Positions 49,615-59,511 of a stretch of DNA of 64,000 nucleotides are shown here, piece by piece; position 1 is the first letter of the stretch; each line of letters opens with the position of its first letter. Where the stretch lies: the NCBI GenBank assembly GCA_035356975.1, contig DAORGW010000001.1, positions 1 to 64,000 on the forward strand, written 5' to 3'. The translations under genes and the position numbers were made by a program. This DNA comes from STF1-138 sp035356975 (GTDB taxonomy: Bacteria; Patescibacteriota; Patescibacteriia; UBA1558; S5-K13). The notes beneath the pieces were generated by a model. It ran no database searches, was not told where the DNA came from, and was given only the letters and a program-made list of their open reading frames with translations.

Positions 49615-50307
49615 TTATTTACCGAGTCTTCTTTGTCTTTTGTTATATTCTAAAATTGCTTTATCTAATTCTTTTTCATCAAAATCTGGCCAATGTACTT
49701 TTGGAAAATAAAGCTCTGCATATGAAGATTGCCATAATAAAAATCCAGAAAGTCTTTTCTCACCAGATGTTCTGATCATTAAATCAGGATCTGGTAGCTC
49801 ACCAGTGTCGAGATTTTTAGATATTAAATTTTCCGTGATTTCGGTTTCTTTTATTTTTTGTTTAATTATTTTTTGAATAGCTCTCTTTATATCATCTCTC
49901 CCACCATAATTAAGTGCTATTTGAATAATCATTTTTCCATTGTGTTTGGTTGTATTTATTGCACTTTTAATTTTTTTTTGAAGAGAAATTGGTAGTTTTT
50001 GTAAATCACCGATGTGTCTAATTTGAATTTCTTTTTTATGGAGTTTTTTAGTATTTTTATCTAAAAATTTTTCAAAAAGCATCATGAGGTTTTTTACTTC
50101 TTTTTCGGATCTTTTCCAGTTTTCAGTTGAAAAAGCATAGATTGTAACAATTTTGATTCCTAATTTTTGCGCATAAAGACAAATTTTTTTTACATTCATT
50201 ATTCCTTTTGTATGCCCAATCAGAGTTGATAATCCTTTATTTTTTGCCCAACGGCGATTTCCATCAATTGTAATGCTAATATGATTAGGTATTTTTTTTG
50301 TTTTCAT
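49615..50307 (-). CDS. uppS: Undecaprenyl diphosphate synthase
   Basis: 230 residues, cis-prenyltransferase. The catalytic Asp and diphosphate loop are in NHISITIDGNRRWAKNKGL. HTKGIMNVKKICLYAQKLGI, TIYAFSTENWKRSEKEV, LNYGGRDDI and PDLMIRTSGEKRLSGFLLWQ follow in family order. It makes the C55 lipid carrier for peptidoglycan and the glycans suggested by other genes here. No membrane segment. No SD. Confidence 0.95.
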   Translation of the reverse strand: MKTKKIPNHISITIDGNRRWAKNKGLSTLIGHTKGIMNVKKICLYAQKLGIKIVTIYAFSTENWKRSEKEVKNLMMLFEKFLDKNTKKLHKKEIQIRHIGDLQKLPISLQKKIKSAINTTKHNGKMIIQIALNYGGRDDIKRAIQKIIKQKIKETEITENLISKNLDTGELPDPDLMIRTSGEKRLSGFLLWQSSYAELYFPKVHWPDFDEKELDKAILEYNKRQRRLGK

Positions 50308-50359
50308 TATTTGTGATTTAATTTTAAATAATTATAATCTAATTTTTATAAATCAAAAT

Positions 50360-51106
50360 TTATACTTGAATTTTTGAAAATAAATAAGATCCAATTAAAA
50401 ATAATAAAAAAGTTATTATTAAAAGTACTATTAAATCAGTTGTGAATGTAAATTGATAGAATCCTGTAAGAGAGCCTCGTAATCCGTCAACTCCATAAGA
50501 TAATGGATTTATTTTTGAAACTATTGCAATTGATTTGGGGAGCCCATTTAATGGAAAAAGTGCGCCTGATAAAAAAAAAGTTGGCATTACTAAAAAATTC
50601 ATAATTAATTGAAATCCTTGCATGTCTTCTAAAACAGATGCAATAGCTGTTCCAAGTGCTGTGAATAAAACAGCGATCATAAAGATAAAAATAAATGCAC
50701 CAAACAATAAAGAAAAAGAATTAATTTTAAATCCTATTAAAAGTGAAATTAAAAGAACTAAAATTCCCTGTAAAATTGAAGTTGTCGCACCTCCCAAAGT
50801 ACGACCTATCATTATTTCAAATCTTGAAACTGGGGCAGCAAGCGTTTCTTTTAAAAATCCAAATTGTTTATCCCAGATAATATCCATTCCTGAAAAAATT
50901 GCAGAAAATAAAACACTCATTGCGATTACACCTGGTGCAAGGAATTGAATATAATTTCCCTCGCCAGCTTTTTGAAAAGTTGGTCCAAGACCATAACCCA
51001 GAGCAACTAAAAATAAAATTGGTTGTGAGAGAGAACCTATCATTCTAGACTTTGAACGTAAATATCTTTTTATTTGTCTTAACCAAAGTATATATATTGT
51101 ATTCAT
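50360..51106 (-). CDS. ABC-2 type transporter permease
   Basis: 248 residues with six hydrophobic helices. LWLRQIKRYLRSKSRMIGSL at the N terminus, VIAMSVLFSAIFSGMDIIWDKQFGFLKETLAAP and PTFFLSGALFPLNGLPKSI are hallmarks of drug- or polysaccharide-exporting ABC-2 permeases (daunorubicin-resistance type). It pairs with the ATPase gene 4 bp upstream. Substrate unknown. Export of a lipid or glycan would fit the region. Confidence 0.9.
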   Translation of the reverse strand: MNTIYILWLRQIKRYLRSKSRMIGSLSQPILFLVALGYGLGPTFQKAGEGNYIQFLAPGVIAMSVLFSAIFSGMDIIWDKQFGFLKETLAAPVSRFEIMIGRTLGGATTSILQGILVLLISLLIGFKINSFSLLFGAFIFIFMIAVLFTALGTAIASVLEDMQGFQLIMNFLVMPTFFLSGALFPLNGLPKSIAIVSKINPLSYGVDGLRGSLTGFYQFTFTTDLIVLLIITFLLFLIGSYLFSKIQV

Positions 51107-51110
51107 ATTT

Positions 51111-51905
51111 TTATCTTTTAATTCTTCGATTATGTCTCATTCTCATTCTATCAATACTGTTAGCAGATTCTTCTCTTAAATTATATCCGGTAAAATGTAG
51201 AAAAGCATTTTCTAATGAATTTGTATTTGCTTTTTGATTTAGTTCTTCAACAGTTCCCAGAACTATGATTTTCCCATGATCAATAATCGCCACTCTATCA
51301 GCGACTTTTTCTGCTTCTTCCATGTAATGAGCAGTAAGAAGAACTGTGATTTTTTCCTCTTTATTTAGTTTATTTATATAATCCCAGATATGATTTCTTG
51401 TTTGAGGATCTAGACCTATTGTTGGCTCATCTAGAAAGAAAATTTTTGGGTGATGTAATAATCCTCGAGCTATTTCTAATCTTCTTTTCATTCCACCAGA
51501 AAAAGTTTTTACAAGATAATTTCTTCTATCCCAAAGCTCAACAATATTTAAAAGTTTCTCTATGCGCTCTTTTCTTGTTTTTTTTGGAACTTTATAGAGA
51601 GCCCCATGAAATTCCATATTTTCGTAAGCTGTTAATTCATCATCTAAGCTATAATCTTGAAAAACTATCCCAAATGAATGTCTTACTTCATCTGATTGTT
51701 TTTCTGTGTCATATGAATTTACAATAATTTTTCCACTTGTTGGTCTTAGAAGCGTCGTTAACATTTTAATAGTTGTAGATTTTCCAGCTCCATTTGGTCC
51801 TAAAAATGCAAATATTTCACCCCCATTTACACTAAAAGAAATATCATCAACGGCTTTTATTTCTTTAAAATATTTTTTTAAATTTTTTACTTCTATTATT
51901 GTCAT
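51111..51905 (-). CDS. ABC transporter ATP-binding protein
   Basis: 264 residues. Walker A LGPNGAGKSTTIKML (about 37-51), Q-loop in GIVFQDYSLDDELTAYEN, signature TFSGGMKRRLEIARGLLH, Walker B FFLDEPTIGLDPQTR and the H-loop LLTAHYMEEAEK are all present. A short basic C-terminal tail follows. It energises the ABC-2 permease encoded by the next gene. Closest in layout to DrrA-type ATPases. Confidence 0.95.
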   Translation of the reverse strand: MTIIEVKNLKKYFKEIKAVDDISFSVNGGEIFAFLGPNGAGKSTTIKMLTTLLRPTSGKIIVNSYDTEKQSDEVRHSFGIVFQDYSLDDELTAYENMEFHGALYKVPKKTRKERIEKLLNIVELWDRRNYLVKTFSGGMKRRLEIARGLLHHPKIFFLDEPTIGLDPQTRNHIWDYINKLNKEEKITVLLTAHYMEEAEKVADRVAIIDHGKIIVLGTVEELNQKANTNSLENAFLHFTGYNLREESANSIDRMRMRHNRRIKR

Positions 51906-51978
51906 TTATATTTAGATTTTTTTTGTGTAACTTTAAATATTTTGATGTTTTTTTATATTATTTAATTTAAGTATATAA

Positions 51979-52009
51979 AAAAACATTATTAAAATCGAAT
52001 AATGTTTTT
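51979..52009 (-). terminator. Terminator downstream of tRNA-Ser
   Basis: AAAAACATTATT (51979-51990) pairs perfectly with AATAATGTTTTT (51998-52009). Both flanks are T-rich in the proper sense. On the minus strand it follows the tRNA pair. Confidence 0.75.
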
Positions 52010-52058
52010 GATTTCAGTTTTAAGACTATAGGAATATGGATTATCATGCTCTTATGAT

Positions 52059-52149
<91 letters not shown>

Positions 52150-52188
52150 GTGTTTTATATTTAATTTATTTTTTAAAGAATTTTTATT

Positions 52189-52263
52189 TGGCTGGGGAGG
52201 TAGGGTTCGAACCTACGAATGTCGGCTTCAAAGGCCGATGCCTTACCACTTGGCTACTCCCCA
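52189..52263 (-). tRNA. tRNA-Gln (anticodon UUG)
   Basis: Minus-strand acceptor TGGGGAG / CTCCCCA, encoded CCA at the 3' end, anticodon loop CCTTTGAAG with anticodon TTG, and T-loop GGTTCGAACCC. 75 nt. The acceptor begins with U1, typical of bacterial tRNA-Gln. With GatB present, it is likely charged by the Glu-to-Gln transamidation route. Confidence 0.95.
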
Positions 52264-52326
52264 ATAAAAATGATAGACGTAAAATATTATCTCTCATTTT
52301 TTGGGAAATGTCAATATTTATTATAT

Positions 52327-54024
52327 TTATTCAAATACTTTTTCTTGTTTGCTTCCAAATTTTTTGGCTGACTGTAGGAATTCTATAAAAAGTGGATGTG
52401 GATTTAGGGGGCGTGATTTGTATTCTGGATGACCCTGCGTCGCTATAAAAAAAGGATGAATATTGCGCGGAAGTTCTATAATTTCAACAAAAAAATCATC
52501 AGGAGATGTTCCAGAAAAAATCATGCCACTATATTCCAATTGTTTTCTGTAATCATTATTAAATTCATATCTATGTCTGTGGCGTTCTGATATTTTTAAA
52601 TTTCCATCTGATAATTTTTCACCAATTCCATATTTTTGATAAATAGAGTAAGCATAGGTATTTTTTTTTACAATACAATCAAATTTACCAAGACGCATTG
52701 AAGTTCCCTCGCCTTTTATTTTTTGATATTTTTCATCCATTGGGATATCGTGAATAATTTTGTATTGCGTTTTTGGATTTAATTCTGTTGAATTTGCATT
52801 TTCAAGTCTTAAAACATTTCTTGCAAACTCTACACATGCTAATTGCATTCCAAAACACAATCCTAAATATGGGATTTTTTTCTCCCTAGCGTGTTTTATT
52901 GCCATTATTTTTCCTTCTGATCCGCGCTCACCCCAACCAATAGGGACTATAATTCCATCCATGTTTTCAGGAATTAAATTAATTCCATGTTTTTCAATAT
53001 TTTCGCTATTTACAAATTTAATATTTGTTTTAAATTTATTTTTCCAAGAAGCATGTTTTATTGCCTCAATTAAAGAAGCATAAGAGTCAAGTAATTCAAA
53101 GTCGCCAGTTGCAATATATTTTCCCACAATACAAATATTTATTTCTTTATTAACTTTTTGTTTTATTGATCTATTAAATTCGCGCCACTTATTTAATTGC
53201 AATTTATTAAAATTTAATTTTAACTTTTTAAGAATTTTTGTGTCAAATAATTGTTTTTCAAATAGTAATGGTAATTCATAAATATTTTCTAAATCTGGCG
53301 CCATTATAACATTTTCGCCTTCAATTCCACATTTTAATCCAAGCAGATACCTTCTCCTTTTGTCTATTTCCATGTTTCCTCGAAGAACTAGAAAATCAGG
53401 CATTATTCCCATGGACATTAGAGTCCTTACGGACATTTGGGTTGGCATTGTTTTTGGTTCACCAAGGTGATTTGGAATTGGAACATAGGTTGCGTGAATA
53501 TTTATAACATCATTTGGCATTTTTGTTTTCATAATTCTACAGGCCTCATAATATAACATGTTTTGATATTCACCGGCGGTTCCACCCAACTCTATTACAA
53601 CAATATCTTTTTCTTCTCCAGCTTTTTTAATTCTTTTTATAATTTCGTCAGATACGTGGGGAATTGCCTCAACATCCTCACCGTCGTATCCAAAATTTCT
53701 TTCTCGTGTTATTACTGAATTATAAATTTGGCCCATTGTTGTAAAATTACGATGCCCCATATCTTCATTTAAAAACCTTTCATATGTGCCTAAATCCATA
53801 TCAGCCTCTAATCCATCTTCACATAAAAAAGGATCCCCATGTTCTATGGGGTTAATTGTGCCCGAATCTATATTTATATAGTTTTCACACTTTAAAACAC
53901 CGACTTTATATCCCCTACTTTTTAGTAATAATCCAACTGAAGCAGCTATAACACCCTTGCCTAATCCAGAAAGAACTCCACCTGATACGAAAATATATTT
54001 TACGTTTTTATTTTTTTTTGCCAT
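52327..54024 (-). CDS. pyrG: CTP synthase
   Basis: 565 residues. The N-terminal synthetase domain begins KYIFVSGGVLSGLGKGVIAAS (P-loop) with LKCENYINIDSGTINPIEHG and IPHVSDEIIKRI. The glutaminase domain has the nucleophile in PYLGLCFGMQLACVEFARN and His-Glu in ATQGHPEYKSRP. It aminates UTP to CTP, the end product that inhibits PyrBI in classic systems. Its first 17 bp overlap the rplI end. No SD. Confidence 0.97.
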   Translation of the reverse strand: MAKKNKNVKYIFVSGGVLSGLGKGVIAASVGLLLKSRGYKVGVLKCENYINIDSGTINPIEHGDPFLCEDGLEADMDLGTYERFLNEDMGHRNFTTMGQIYNSVITRERNFGYDGEDVEAIPHVSDEIIKRIKKAGEEKDIVVIELGGTAGEYQNMLYYEACRIMKTKMPNDVINIHATYVPIPNHLGEPKTMPTQMSVRTLMSMGIMPDFLVLRGNMEIDKRRRYLLGLKCGIEGENVIMAPDLENIYELPLLFEKQLFDTKILKKLKLNFNKLQLNKWREFNRSIKQKVNKEINICIVGKYIATGDFELLDSYASLIEAIKHASWKNKFKTNIKFVNSENIEKHGINLIPENMDGIIVPIGWGERGSEGKIMAIKHAREKKIPYLGLCFGMQLACVEFARNVLRLENANSTELNPKTQYKIIHDIPMDEKYQKIKGEGTSMRLGKFDCIVKKNTYAYSIYQKYGIGEKLSDGNLKISERHRHRYEFNNDYRKQLEYSGMIFSGTSPDDFFVEIIELPRNIHPFFIATQGHPEYKSRPLNPHPLFIEFLQSAKKFGSKQEKVFE

Positions 54025-54469
54025 TATCTTTTATAATATTAACCACTAAGAAGGGTTCATTTTTTTGTCCTAATTTTATTGCTATTTTATGTTCACCCAG
54101 TGTTTTTAAGTGATGTTCTAATTCAATTTTTAAGGGGGAAATTTCTATGTTGTGTTTTTCTTTTAAAATTTTAGATAAATCCTGTGGCGTTATTCCGCCA
54201 AATAAAATCCCCTCTTCATTTGCTTTTGCAGGAATTGTAATTTTTATTTTTGAAATTCTATTTGATAAAAGATCTAAGTTTTTTTCATGCTTTATTTCTT
54301 TCTGTTTCGCATTGTGGATTTGTTTTTCTAATTCTTTTATTTTTTTGTCATCAGCTGGTTCTGCTAATTTTTGTGGAAATAAATAATTTAAAGCATATCC
54401 ATTGGATACCTCTTTTATGTCATCTTTTTTTGCTACATTTTTTACATCTTTTAAAAATATTACTTTCAT
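54008..54469 (-). CDS. rplI: 50S ribosomal protein L9
   Basis: 153 residues. The N-terminal rRNA-binding domain MKVIFLKDVKNVAKKDDIKEV with NGYALNYLFPQKLA is diagnostic. A long connecting helix (about 42-80) precedes the C-terminal domain (LFGGITPQDLSKILKEK). Some CPR groups are known to lack L9, so its presence is mild evidence against those lineages. Overlaps pyrG. Confidence 0.95.
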   Translation of the reverse strand: MKVIFLKDVKNVAKKDDIKEVSNGYALNYLFPQKLAEPADDKKIKELEKQIHNAKQKEIKHEKNLDLLSNRISKIKITIPAKANEEGILFGGITPQDLSKILKEKHNIEISPLKIELEHHLKTLGEHKIAIKLGQKNEPFLVVNIIKDNGKKK

Positions 54470-54509
54470 ATATTTCCAATTTTAATATTCTAAAATTAAG
54501 AGTTTTTAG

Positions 54510-55784
54510 TTATTTCAATAATTCAATTGCTTTGTCTAGTTGTGGATCTCTATCTTTATTGTAGTCATCATCAGATAATTTTATTTCAATGTCTGGTTTA
54601 ATACCTTCTTTGTCTATTGCTCTATCGTATGGAGTTAGCCATTTTGCAATTGTTAGTTTAATTGAAGATCCATCTGGGAATTTTGTTAAATCTTGTACGC
54701 TTCCCTTTCCAAATGTTGTTTCTCCAATAATTGTTGCAATTTTATAATCTTGAAGTGCGCCAGCAACTATTTCTGATGCACTTGCTGATCCTTTATTTAC
54801 CAAAACTACGGTTTTTTTATCCTTTAATTTTGCAAAACCAGCAGATGAATAATTTTGTGTTTTTTCTTTATTCTTTGAAGTCTCTTTTACTATTATATTA
54901 TTATCTATCCAATAACTTGAGATTTTTATTGCTGTTGTCAGATATCCACCCGGATTATTTCTTAAATCTAATATTATATATTTTTTGTTTAGAGAATTAT
55001 TTACAGCTTTTTCAAATAAACTCTCTGTGTCTTGATTGAAGTGAGTTATTCTAATATAGGCGACACTCCTATCGTTTAAAAGTTTATCTATTTCTGGTTT
55101 TCCAGTATTTGTTTTTATGCTTTCATAATGAATTTCATCTCTTGTAATGACTATATCTTTTTCTTTGTCGGTGCCATTTTGTATTGTAAGTGTTACTTTA
55201 GTTCCTTTTTCTCCTCTTATCATTTCTACAGCATTGTTTAGGCTTATATATGATGCATCAATCTTATCTATTGCAATAATTATATCTCCAGCCTTGAGAC
55301 CAGCTTTTTCTGCAGGAGAATTTGGAAGAGGGGCTATTATTGTTAGCTTATCATCTTTTATGCCAAGTTCCGCACCAATTCCATTAAATTTACCCTCTAA
55401 CTCACTGTTAAATTCTTCTGATATGTCTGGTGGTAAAAATATTGAATATGGGTCATTTAAAGATGCCACTAATCCAGACAAAGCTCCGTAAAACATTTGA
55501 GAATCTTTGGTTCCGCCAGAGTCAATATATTTTTCTCTAATTGTATCCCATGTTTTCCAAAATAATTTAAAGTCAACATTTTTTGATAAATAACTTGGAG
55601 TTTCTGCGTCTTTATTTTTTAATTCACCCTGATTATTTTTGATTATAAAATTAGAATTTTCAGATCCAGATACTCCAATTAAAAGCCCAACAAAAAAACT
55701 TATTATTATAAGAACAGCAATAAAAATTATTTTTTTTGTTTTTTTTGTCTCTGAGTTTTGATTGTGTATTATTGTTTCTTGCAT
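54510..55784 (-). CDS. S41-family C-terminal processing protease (CtpA-like)
   Basis: 424 residues. Membrane anchor at about 18-38. A PDZ domain follows at about 118-200 (GIGAELGIKDDKLTIIAPL, NSPAEKAGLKAGDIIIAID). The protease core includes YIRITHFNQDT, YIILDLRNNPGGYLTTAI, the catalytic serine in VNKGSASASEIVAGAL and the lysine in ETTFGKGSVQDLTKF. It cleaves exported substrates outside the membrane. 4 bp downstream of murA. Confidence 0.94.
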   Translation of the reverse strand: MQETIIHNQNSETKKTKKIIFIAVLIIISFFVGLLIGVSGSENSNFIIKNNQGELKNKDAETPSYLSKNVDFKLFWKTWDTIREKYIDSGGTKDSQMFYGALSGLVASLNDPYSIFLPPDISEEFNSELEGKFNGIGAELGIKDDKLTIIAPLPNSPAEKAGLKAGDIIIAIDKIDASYISLNNAVEMIRGEKGTKVTLTIQNGTDKEKDIVITRDEIHYESIKTNTGKPEIDKLLNDRSVAYIRITHFNQDTESLFEKAVNNSLNKKYIILDLRNNPGGYLTTAIKISSYWIDNNIIVKETSKNKEKTQNYSSAGFAKLKDKKTVVLVNKGSASASEIVAGALQDYKIATIIGETTFGKGSVQDLTKFPDGSSIKLTIAKWLTPYDRAIDKEGIKPDIEIKLSDDDYNKDRDPQLDKAIELLK

Positions 55785-55788
55785 TTTT

Positions 55789-57045
55789 TTATTCTTCTCT
55801 TTTTATGTTTGCACCTAATTTATTTAATCTTTTTTCTATGTCTTCATATCCTCTATCTATTTGTTGAATATTATCAATTTGTGTTGTTCCTTGTGCTATT
55901 AATCCCGCTATAAGCATTGCAAGTCCAGCTCTTATGTCAGGACTTTCCATTTTTTTACCAGATAGTTTAACCGGGCCATTTATTACAACTCTGTGTGGAT
56001 CACATAAAACAAGTTTAGCACCCATTCTTGATAAAAAATCAGTAAAAAATAGTCTACTTTCATAAATTGTTTCATGCATCATACTCATTCCGTTTGCTTG
56101 CGTCAAAAGAACAGTATAACAGCTTTGTAAATCCGTAGGGAATCCAGGATATTCATGTGTTGTGATATCTGCATGTTTTAATTTTTTATAATCCTTTATT
56201 TGTATATGATTTTTTCCTATTTCTAAATTGACACCCATATTATGTAAAATTTTTATAGGAATATCTAGGTGATTAGGATCACATTTTGTAATTTTTATAT
56301 TGCTTTTAGTGGCTATTCCAATACATAAAAAGCTCCCAGCTTCAATTCTATCTGGAATAATTGTAAATTCCGTTCCCTTTAATTTTTTAACTCCATTTAT
56401 AATTATATTGTGAGTTCCTGCTCCTTTTATATCAGCGCCCATTTGATTTAACATATTTGAAAGCGCTGTTACTTCTGGTTCGCATGCTGCATTTATTATT
56501 TCAGTTTTTCCACTAGCTAAAACCGCCGCCATAATAATAGCTTCTGTTCCCGTGTGGGAAATTTTTGGAAACACATACTTACATGCTCTTATGCCACTAT
56601 TTGTAAATCTATATAAACCATTTTTAATTTCAATTTTTATGTGCATGTCTTTTAGAAAATCCAAAAAGAAATCAATGGGTCTTTTTCCTATTACACAACC
56701 ACCTGGATGAGGAATTTCTACAACTTTAAATCTATGAAGTAGTGGCGGAACAAACATAAGAGATGTTCTGATTTTTTTTGCCGTATCAGAATTTAATTTT
56801 TTTGGATTTAAATTTTTTGCAGTTACCGCTATTGAATCTTTACTTAATTTCTCTACTTTTGCACCCAGGTCTTTCAAAATTTCTATAGATAGGTTAACAT
56901 CAATAATATTGGGTAGATTTTTTAGAACAATTCTTTCTTGAGTTAAAAGTGTTGCGGGTATTGCTTTTAGGGCATTATTCTTGGCTCCTTTTACATCAAT
57001 TGAGCCGTGTAATTTTACGCCACCTTGAATAATAAATTTTGACAT
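55789..57045 (-). CDS. murA: UDP-N-acetylglucosamine 1-carboxyvinyltransferase
   Basis: First committed step of peptidoglycan synthesis, adding enolpyruvate to UDP-GlcNAc. 418 residues. IIQGGVKLHGSIDVKGAKNNALKAIPA carries the conserved Lys and Asn. The catalytic cysteine lies in PHPGGCVIGKRPIDF, so classic fosfomycin sensitivity is possible. ADITTHEYPGFPTDLQS carries the catalytic Asp. A -10 box sits exactly seven bases before the ATG, suggesting a leaderless message. Confidence 0.96.
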   Translation of the reverse strand: MSKFIIQGGVKLHGSIDVKGAKNNALKAIPATLLTQERIVLKNLPNIIDVNLSIEILKDLGAKVEKLSKDSIAVTAKNLNPKKLNSDTAKKIRTSLMFVPPLLHRFKVVEIPHPGGCVIGKRPIDFFLDFLKDMHIKIEIKNGLYRFTNSGIRACKYVFPKISHTGTEAIIMAAVLASGKTEIINAACEPEVTALSNMLNQMGADIKGAGTHNIIINGVKKLKGTEFTIIPDRIEAGSFLCIGIATKSNIKITKCDPNHLDIPIKILHNMGVNLEIGKNHIQIKDYKKLKHADITTHEYPGFPTDLQSCYTVLLTQANGMSMMHETIYESRLFFTDFLSRMGAKLVLCDPHRVVINGPVKLSGKKMESPDIRAGLAMLIAGLIAQGTTQIDNIQQIDRGYEDIEKRLNKLGANIKREE

Positions 57046-57051
57046 ATTATT

Positions 57052-57057
57052 ATTATA
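57052..57057 (-). promoter_or_regulatory. -10 box giving a leaderless murA transcript
   Basis: Minus-strand TATAAT followed by six bases and the ATG, so the A of the start codon is the predicted first transcribed base. No SD. No good -35 was seen. Confidence 0.45.
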
Positions 57058-57135
57058 ATTAGGTTTCTTATATCAGATATTTTACCCGAAATTTACGCCT
57101 TATGCAACTTTTTAATTTTATAATTTTTAAAATTT

Positions 57136-58455
57136 ATGCACATTATTTTTAGAAGATTTTTGACTTATTTTGCAATAGCAATTTTTGTTATTGCATCTTC
57201 TTTTTTTGTATTTATATCTTTTGGTTACAGATATAATTTTACAAAGAATAAATTTGAAAAAACCTCTGTTTTGTATATTAAGTCATATCCAAGAGAAGCA
57301 AGTGTTTTGTTAAACGATAAAAAATACAAAAAAACAACCCCAACTCAGATAAATTATTTAAAACCAGATGTTTATAAAATTGAAGTAGGAAAAGAAAAAT
57401 ATCAAAACTGGGAAAAACAAATTAATATAAGAGTTGATGAAACTGTTTTTCTTGAAAATATTTCTTTATTTTTTAGTGAGCCAAAAATTACAGTAATTAA
57501 AGACGGGAATTTTCAAGAGATTTCAATATCACCAAACAAAGAAATGATATTATTTTATGATAACAACAATAAGAGTTTAAATATTTTTGATATTAAATCA
57601 AACAATATTGCAAATATTGAAAAAAATATATCTGAAATAAATTATTCTTTGTGGTCTTCTGATAATCAGAAAATACTTTTTGAATCAAATAATAAATATT
57701 TTGTTTCTTTTCCCTACTTAAATAAAGATATATTGGATTTGTCAAAACATATAAATTTTAAAATAAAAAGTTTCGCCTGGGATAAGTTTAATTCCGATAT
57801 CCTTTATATAATTGATTTTTCGGATAATTTATATAAATTTGATGTTGTTAATATAAAATTAGAAAATACAGAATTGAAAAATATTTTAGCCATTAAGCCA
57901 GAAGGAGATAAAATATTTTATGTTCAAAAACAAAAAGATCACACAATTTTTACATTTTATAGAAAAAACTCCAAAGATTCTGATTTTATTGTTATCCCAC
58001 ATAGCAGTAATTATAAATTTTTAGAACCATATAGGGATTATTTTTGTCTCTTAGATGGTAGCTCTAATAAAATGTATTTAATGGATCCAAATCAAAAAGA
58101 TTATATACTAAAAACAATTTATAATATAGATGATGTGTCTTGGGATTTATATAATAGAATTTTATTATTAGAGAATGATTTTGAAATAAGAATTTATGAT
58201 ATAAAAACTCAAGAAGAGAAAACTATATTAAGGTCAAGTCAAAAAATAGATACAGCTTTTTGGCATAGAAATAATAATCATGTTTTTTATAAATTAAATA
58301 ATGAATTAAAGGTTTTAGAATTAGATGATAGATGGGGAAGAAATGAATTTTTAATTCAAAAAGATATGATTTCAAATAATATTTTAGCAAATAGGAGAGG
58401 AAATATAATTTATTACATCACAAAAGAAGGATTAATAAAAAATACTATTCAATAA
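57136..58455 (+). CDS. PEGA-domain membrane-anchored protein with beta-propeller-like region
   Basis: 439 residues. An N-terminal membrane helix (about 8-33) is followed by a PEGA domain at about 48-110 (SYPREASVLLNDKKYKKTTP, LKPDVYKIEVGKEKYQNW). The remaining 320 residues show repeated short strands with W-D/S and Asn-Pro turns (ISPNKEMILFYDNNNKSLNI, SLWSSDNQKILFES), resembling TolB/WD40-type blades. The protein lies mostly outside the membrane. A scaffold or glycan-binding role is inferred. Divergent from murA. Confidence 0.8.
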   Translation: MHIIFRRFLTYFAIAIFVIASSFFVFISFGYRYNFTKNKFEKTSVLYIKSYPREASVLLNDKKYKKTTPTQINYLKPDVYKIEVGKEKYQNWEKQINIRVDETVFLENISLFFSEPKITVIKDGNFQEISISPNKEMILFYDNNNKSLNIFDIKSNNIANIEKNISEINYSLWSSDNQKILFESNNKYFVSFPYLNKDILDLSKHINFKIKSFAWDKFNSDILYIIDFSDNLYKFDVVNIKLENTELKNILAIKPEGDKIFYVQKQKDHTIFTFYRKNSKDSDFIVIPHSSNYKFLEPYRDYFCLLDGSSNKMYLMDPNQKDYILKTIYNIDDVSWDLYNRILLLENDFEIRIYDIKTQEEKTILRSSQKIDTAFWHRNNNHVFYKLNNELKVLELDDRWGRNEFLIQKDMISNNILANRRGNIIYYITKEGLIKNTIQ

Positions 58456-58487
58456 TTAGTTTGAGCCACAAGAAAATTTTTAAATAA

Positions 58488-58518
58488 AAAACAACGATTT
58501 TTTATAAGTCGTTGTTTT
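58488..58518. terminator. Bidirectional terminator between the PEGA gene and rmlA
   Basis: AAAACAACGA (58488-58497) pairs perfectly with TCGTTGTTTT (58509-58518). Serves two convergent genes. Confidence 0.85.
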
Positions 58519-58539
58519 TTATAGATTAAATATATTTTT

Positions 58540-59511
58540 TTAATCTTTTTTGTAATAATTATTTATATCAAATGGTGCATCTTCTTCGTCATTGGCTATG
58601 CTTTTGAAAAGATTTTCTTTTTCTGGCTCTTCGGTTTTGTCTTGCGTTGGTTCATAAATTTTTTTATATTTTGAAGAAAAATCATTTATTGTGTCATTTG
58701 CCTGAGATTTCATTAGTTTCATTGTCTCTTTTACTATTTTTTCGGTTGTTTCTCTTATAATTAATTCAATATCCTCCGGAATTGATGTTTTGCTTTTTCT
58801 TGCAAGTAGGTTATTTGCCTCAAGCCATGTATCAATTGATTCTCCACCATCAGCCCACCATCCAGGTAATATATCAAATTTCATTGTGCCCTGTTGTACA
58901 TAAAAATTATTAACATCTGTTATTTCTAGTTCTCCACGACCAGATGGTTTTAAATTTTTTATTACATCCCAGACTTGATTATCATATAAATATAGTCCTG
59001 TGACAGCTAAGTTTCCCATGAATTGTTTAGGTTTTTCAACAATTTCTAAAATTTTATCTCCATCAATACGAGCAATTCCATAATGTTCCGGATGTTCAAC
59101 TTCTTTTAAAAATACTCTTGCACCAATTGGTGTTTTTTTAAATTCTTCTATGGCTTCAGATAAATTATCTTCAAAAATATTGTCCCCTAGTATTACAACC
59201 ATTTTATCATTATCAACAAATTCTTTTGTAAGAGATAGGGCTTGGGCAATTCCACCAGCCTCTTCTTGAATTGCATAAGATAAATTAACACCAAATTCTC
59301 TTCCTGAGCCAAGTAATTCTAAGAAATGTCCTGCGTGCCCTTTTCCAGATACAATCATTATATCTTTGATTCCAGCATCACGAAGAGTTTCTATTGGATA
59401 ATAAATCATAGGTCTGTCATAGACAGGAAGTAAGTGTTTGTTTGTAACTTTTGTAAGTGGAAATAATCTTGAGCCGGTTCCACCCGCTAAAATAACACCT
59501 TTTAATTTCAT
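58540..59511 (-). CDS. rmlA: RmlA, glucose-1-phosphate thymidylyltransferase, with C-terminal extension
   Basis: Makes dTDP-glucose. 323 residues. MKLKGVILAGGTGSRLFPLT and NKHLLPVYDRPMIYYPIETL are the nucleotide site. LGDNIFEDNL, EVEHPEHYGIARIDG and VEKPKQFMGNLAVTGLYLYD follow, and WADGGESIDTWLEANN ends the catalytic domain near 235. The usual short RmlA stops about there. Here about 80 more residues form a charged helical tail (IIRETTEKIVKETMKLM) and an acidic, Asn-rich end. First of the rml set on this strand to be transcribed last. Confidence 0.93.
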   Translation of the reverse strand: MKLKGVILAGGTGSRLFPLTKVTNKHLLPVYDRPMIYYPIETLRDAGIKDIMIVSGKGHAGHFLELLGSGREFGVNLSYAIQEEAGGIAQALSLTKEFVDNDKMVVILGDNIFEDNLSEAIEEFKKTPIGARVFLKEVEHPEHYGIARIDGDKILEIVEKPKQFMGNLAVTGLYLYDNQVWDVIKNLKPSGRGELEITDVNNFYVQQGTMKFDILPGWWADGGESIDTWLEANNLLARKSKTSIPEDIELIIRETTEKIVKETMKLMKSQANDTINDFSSKYKKIYEPTQDKTEEPEKENLFKSIANDEEDAPFDINNYYKKD

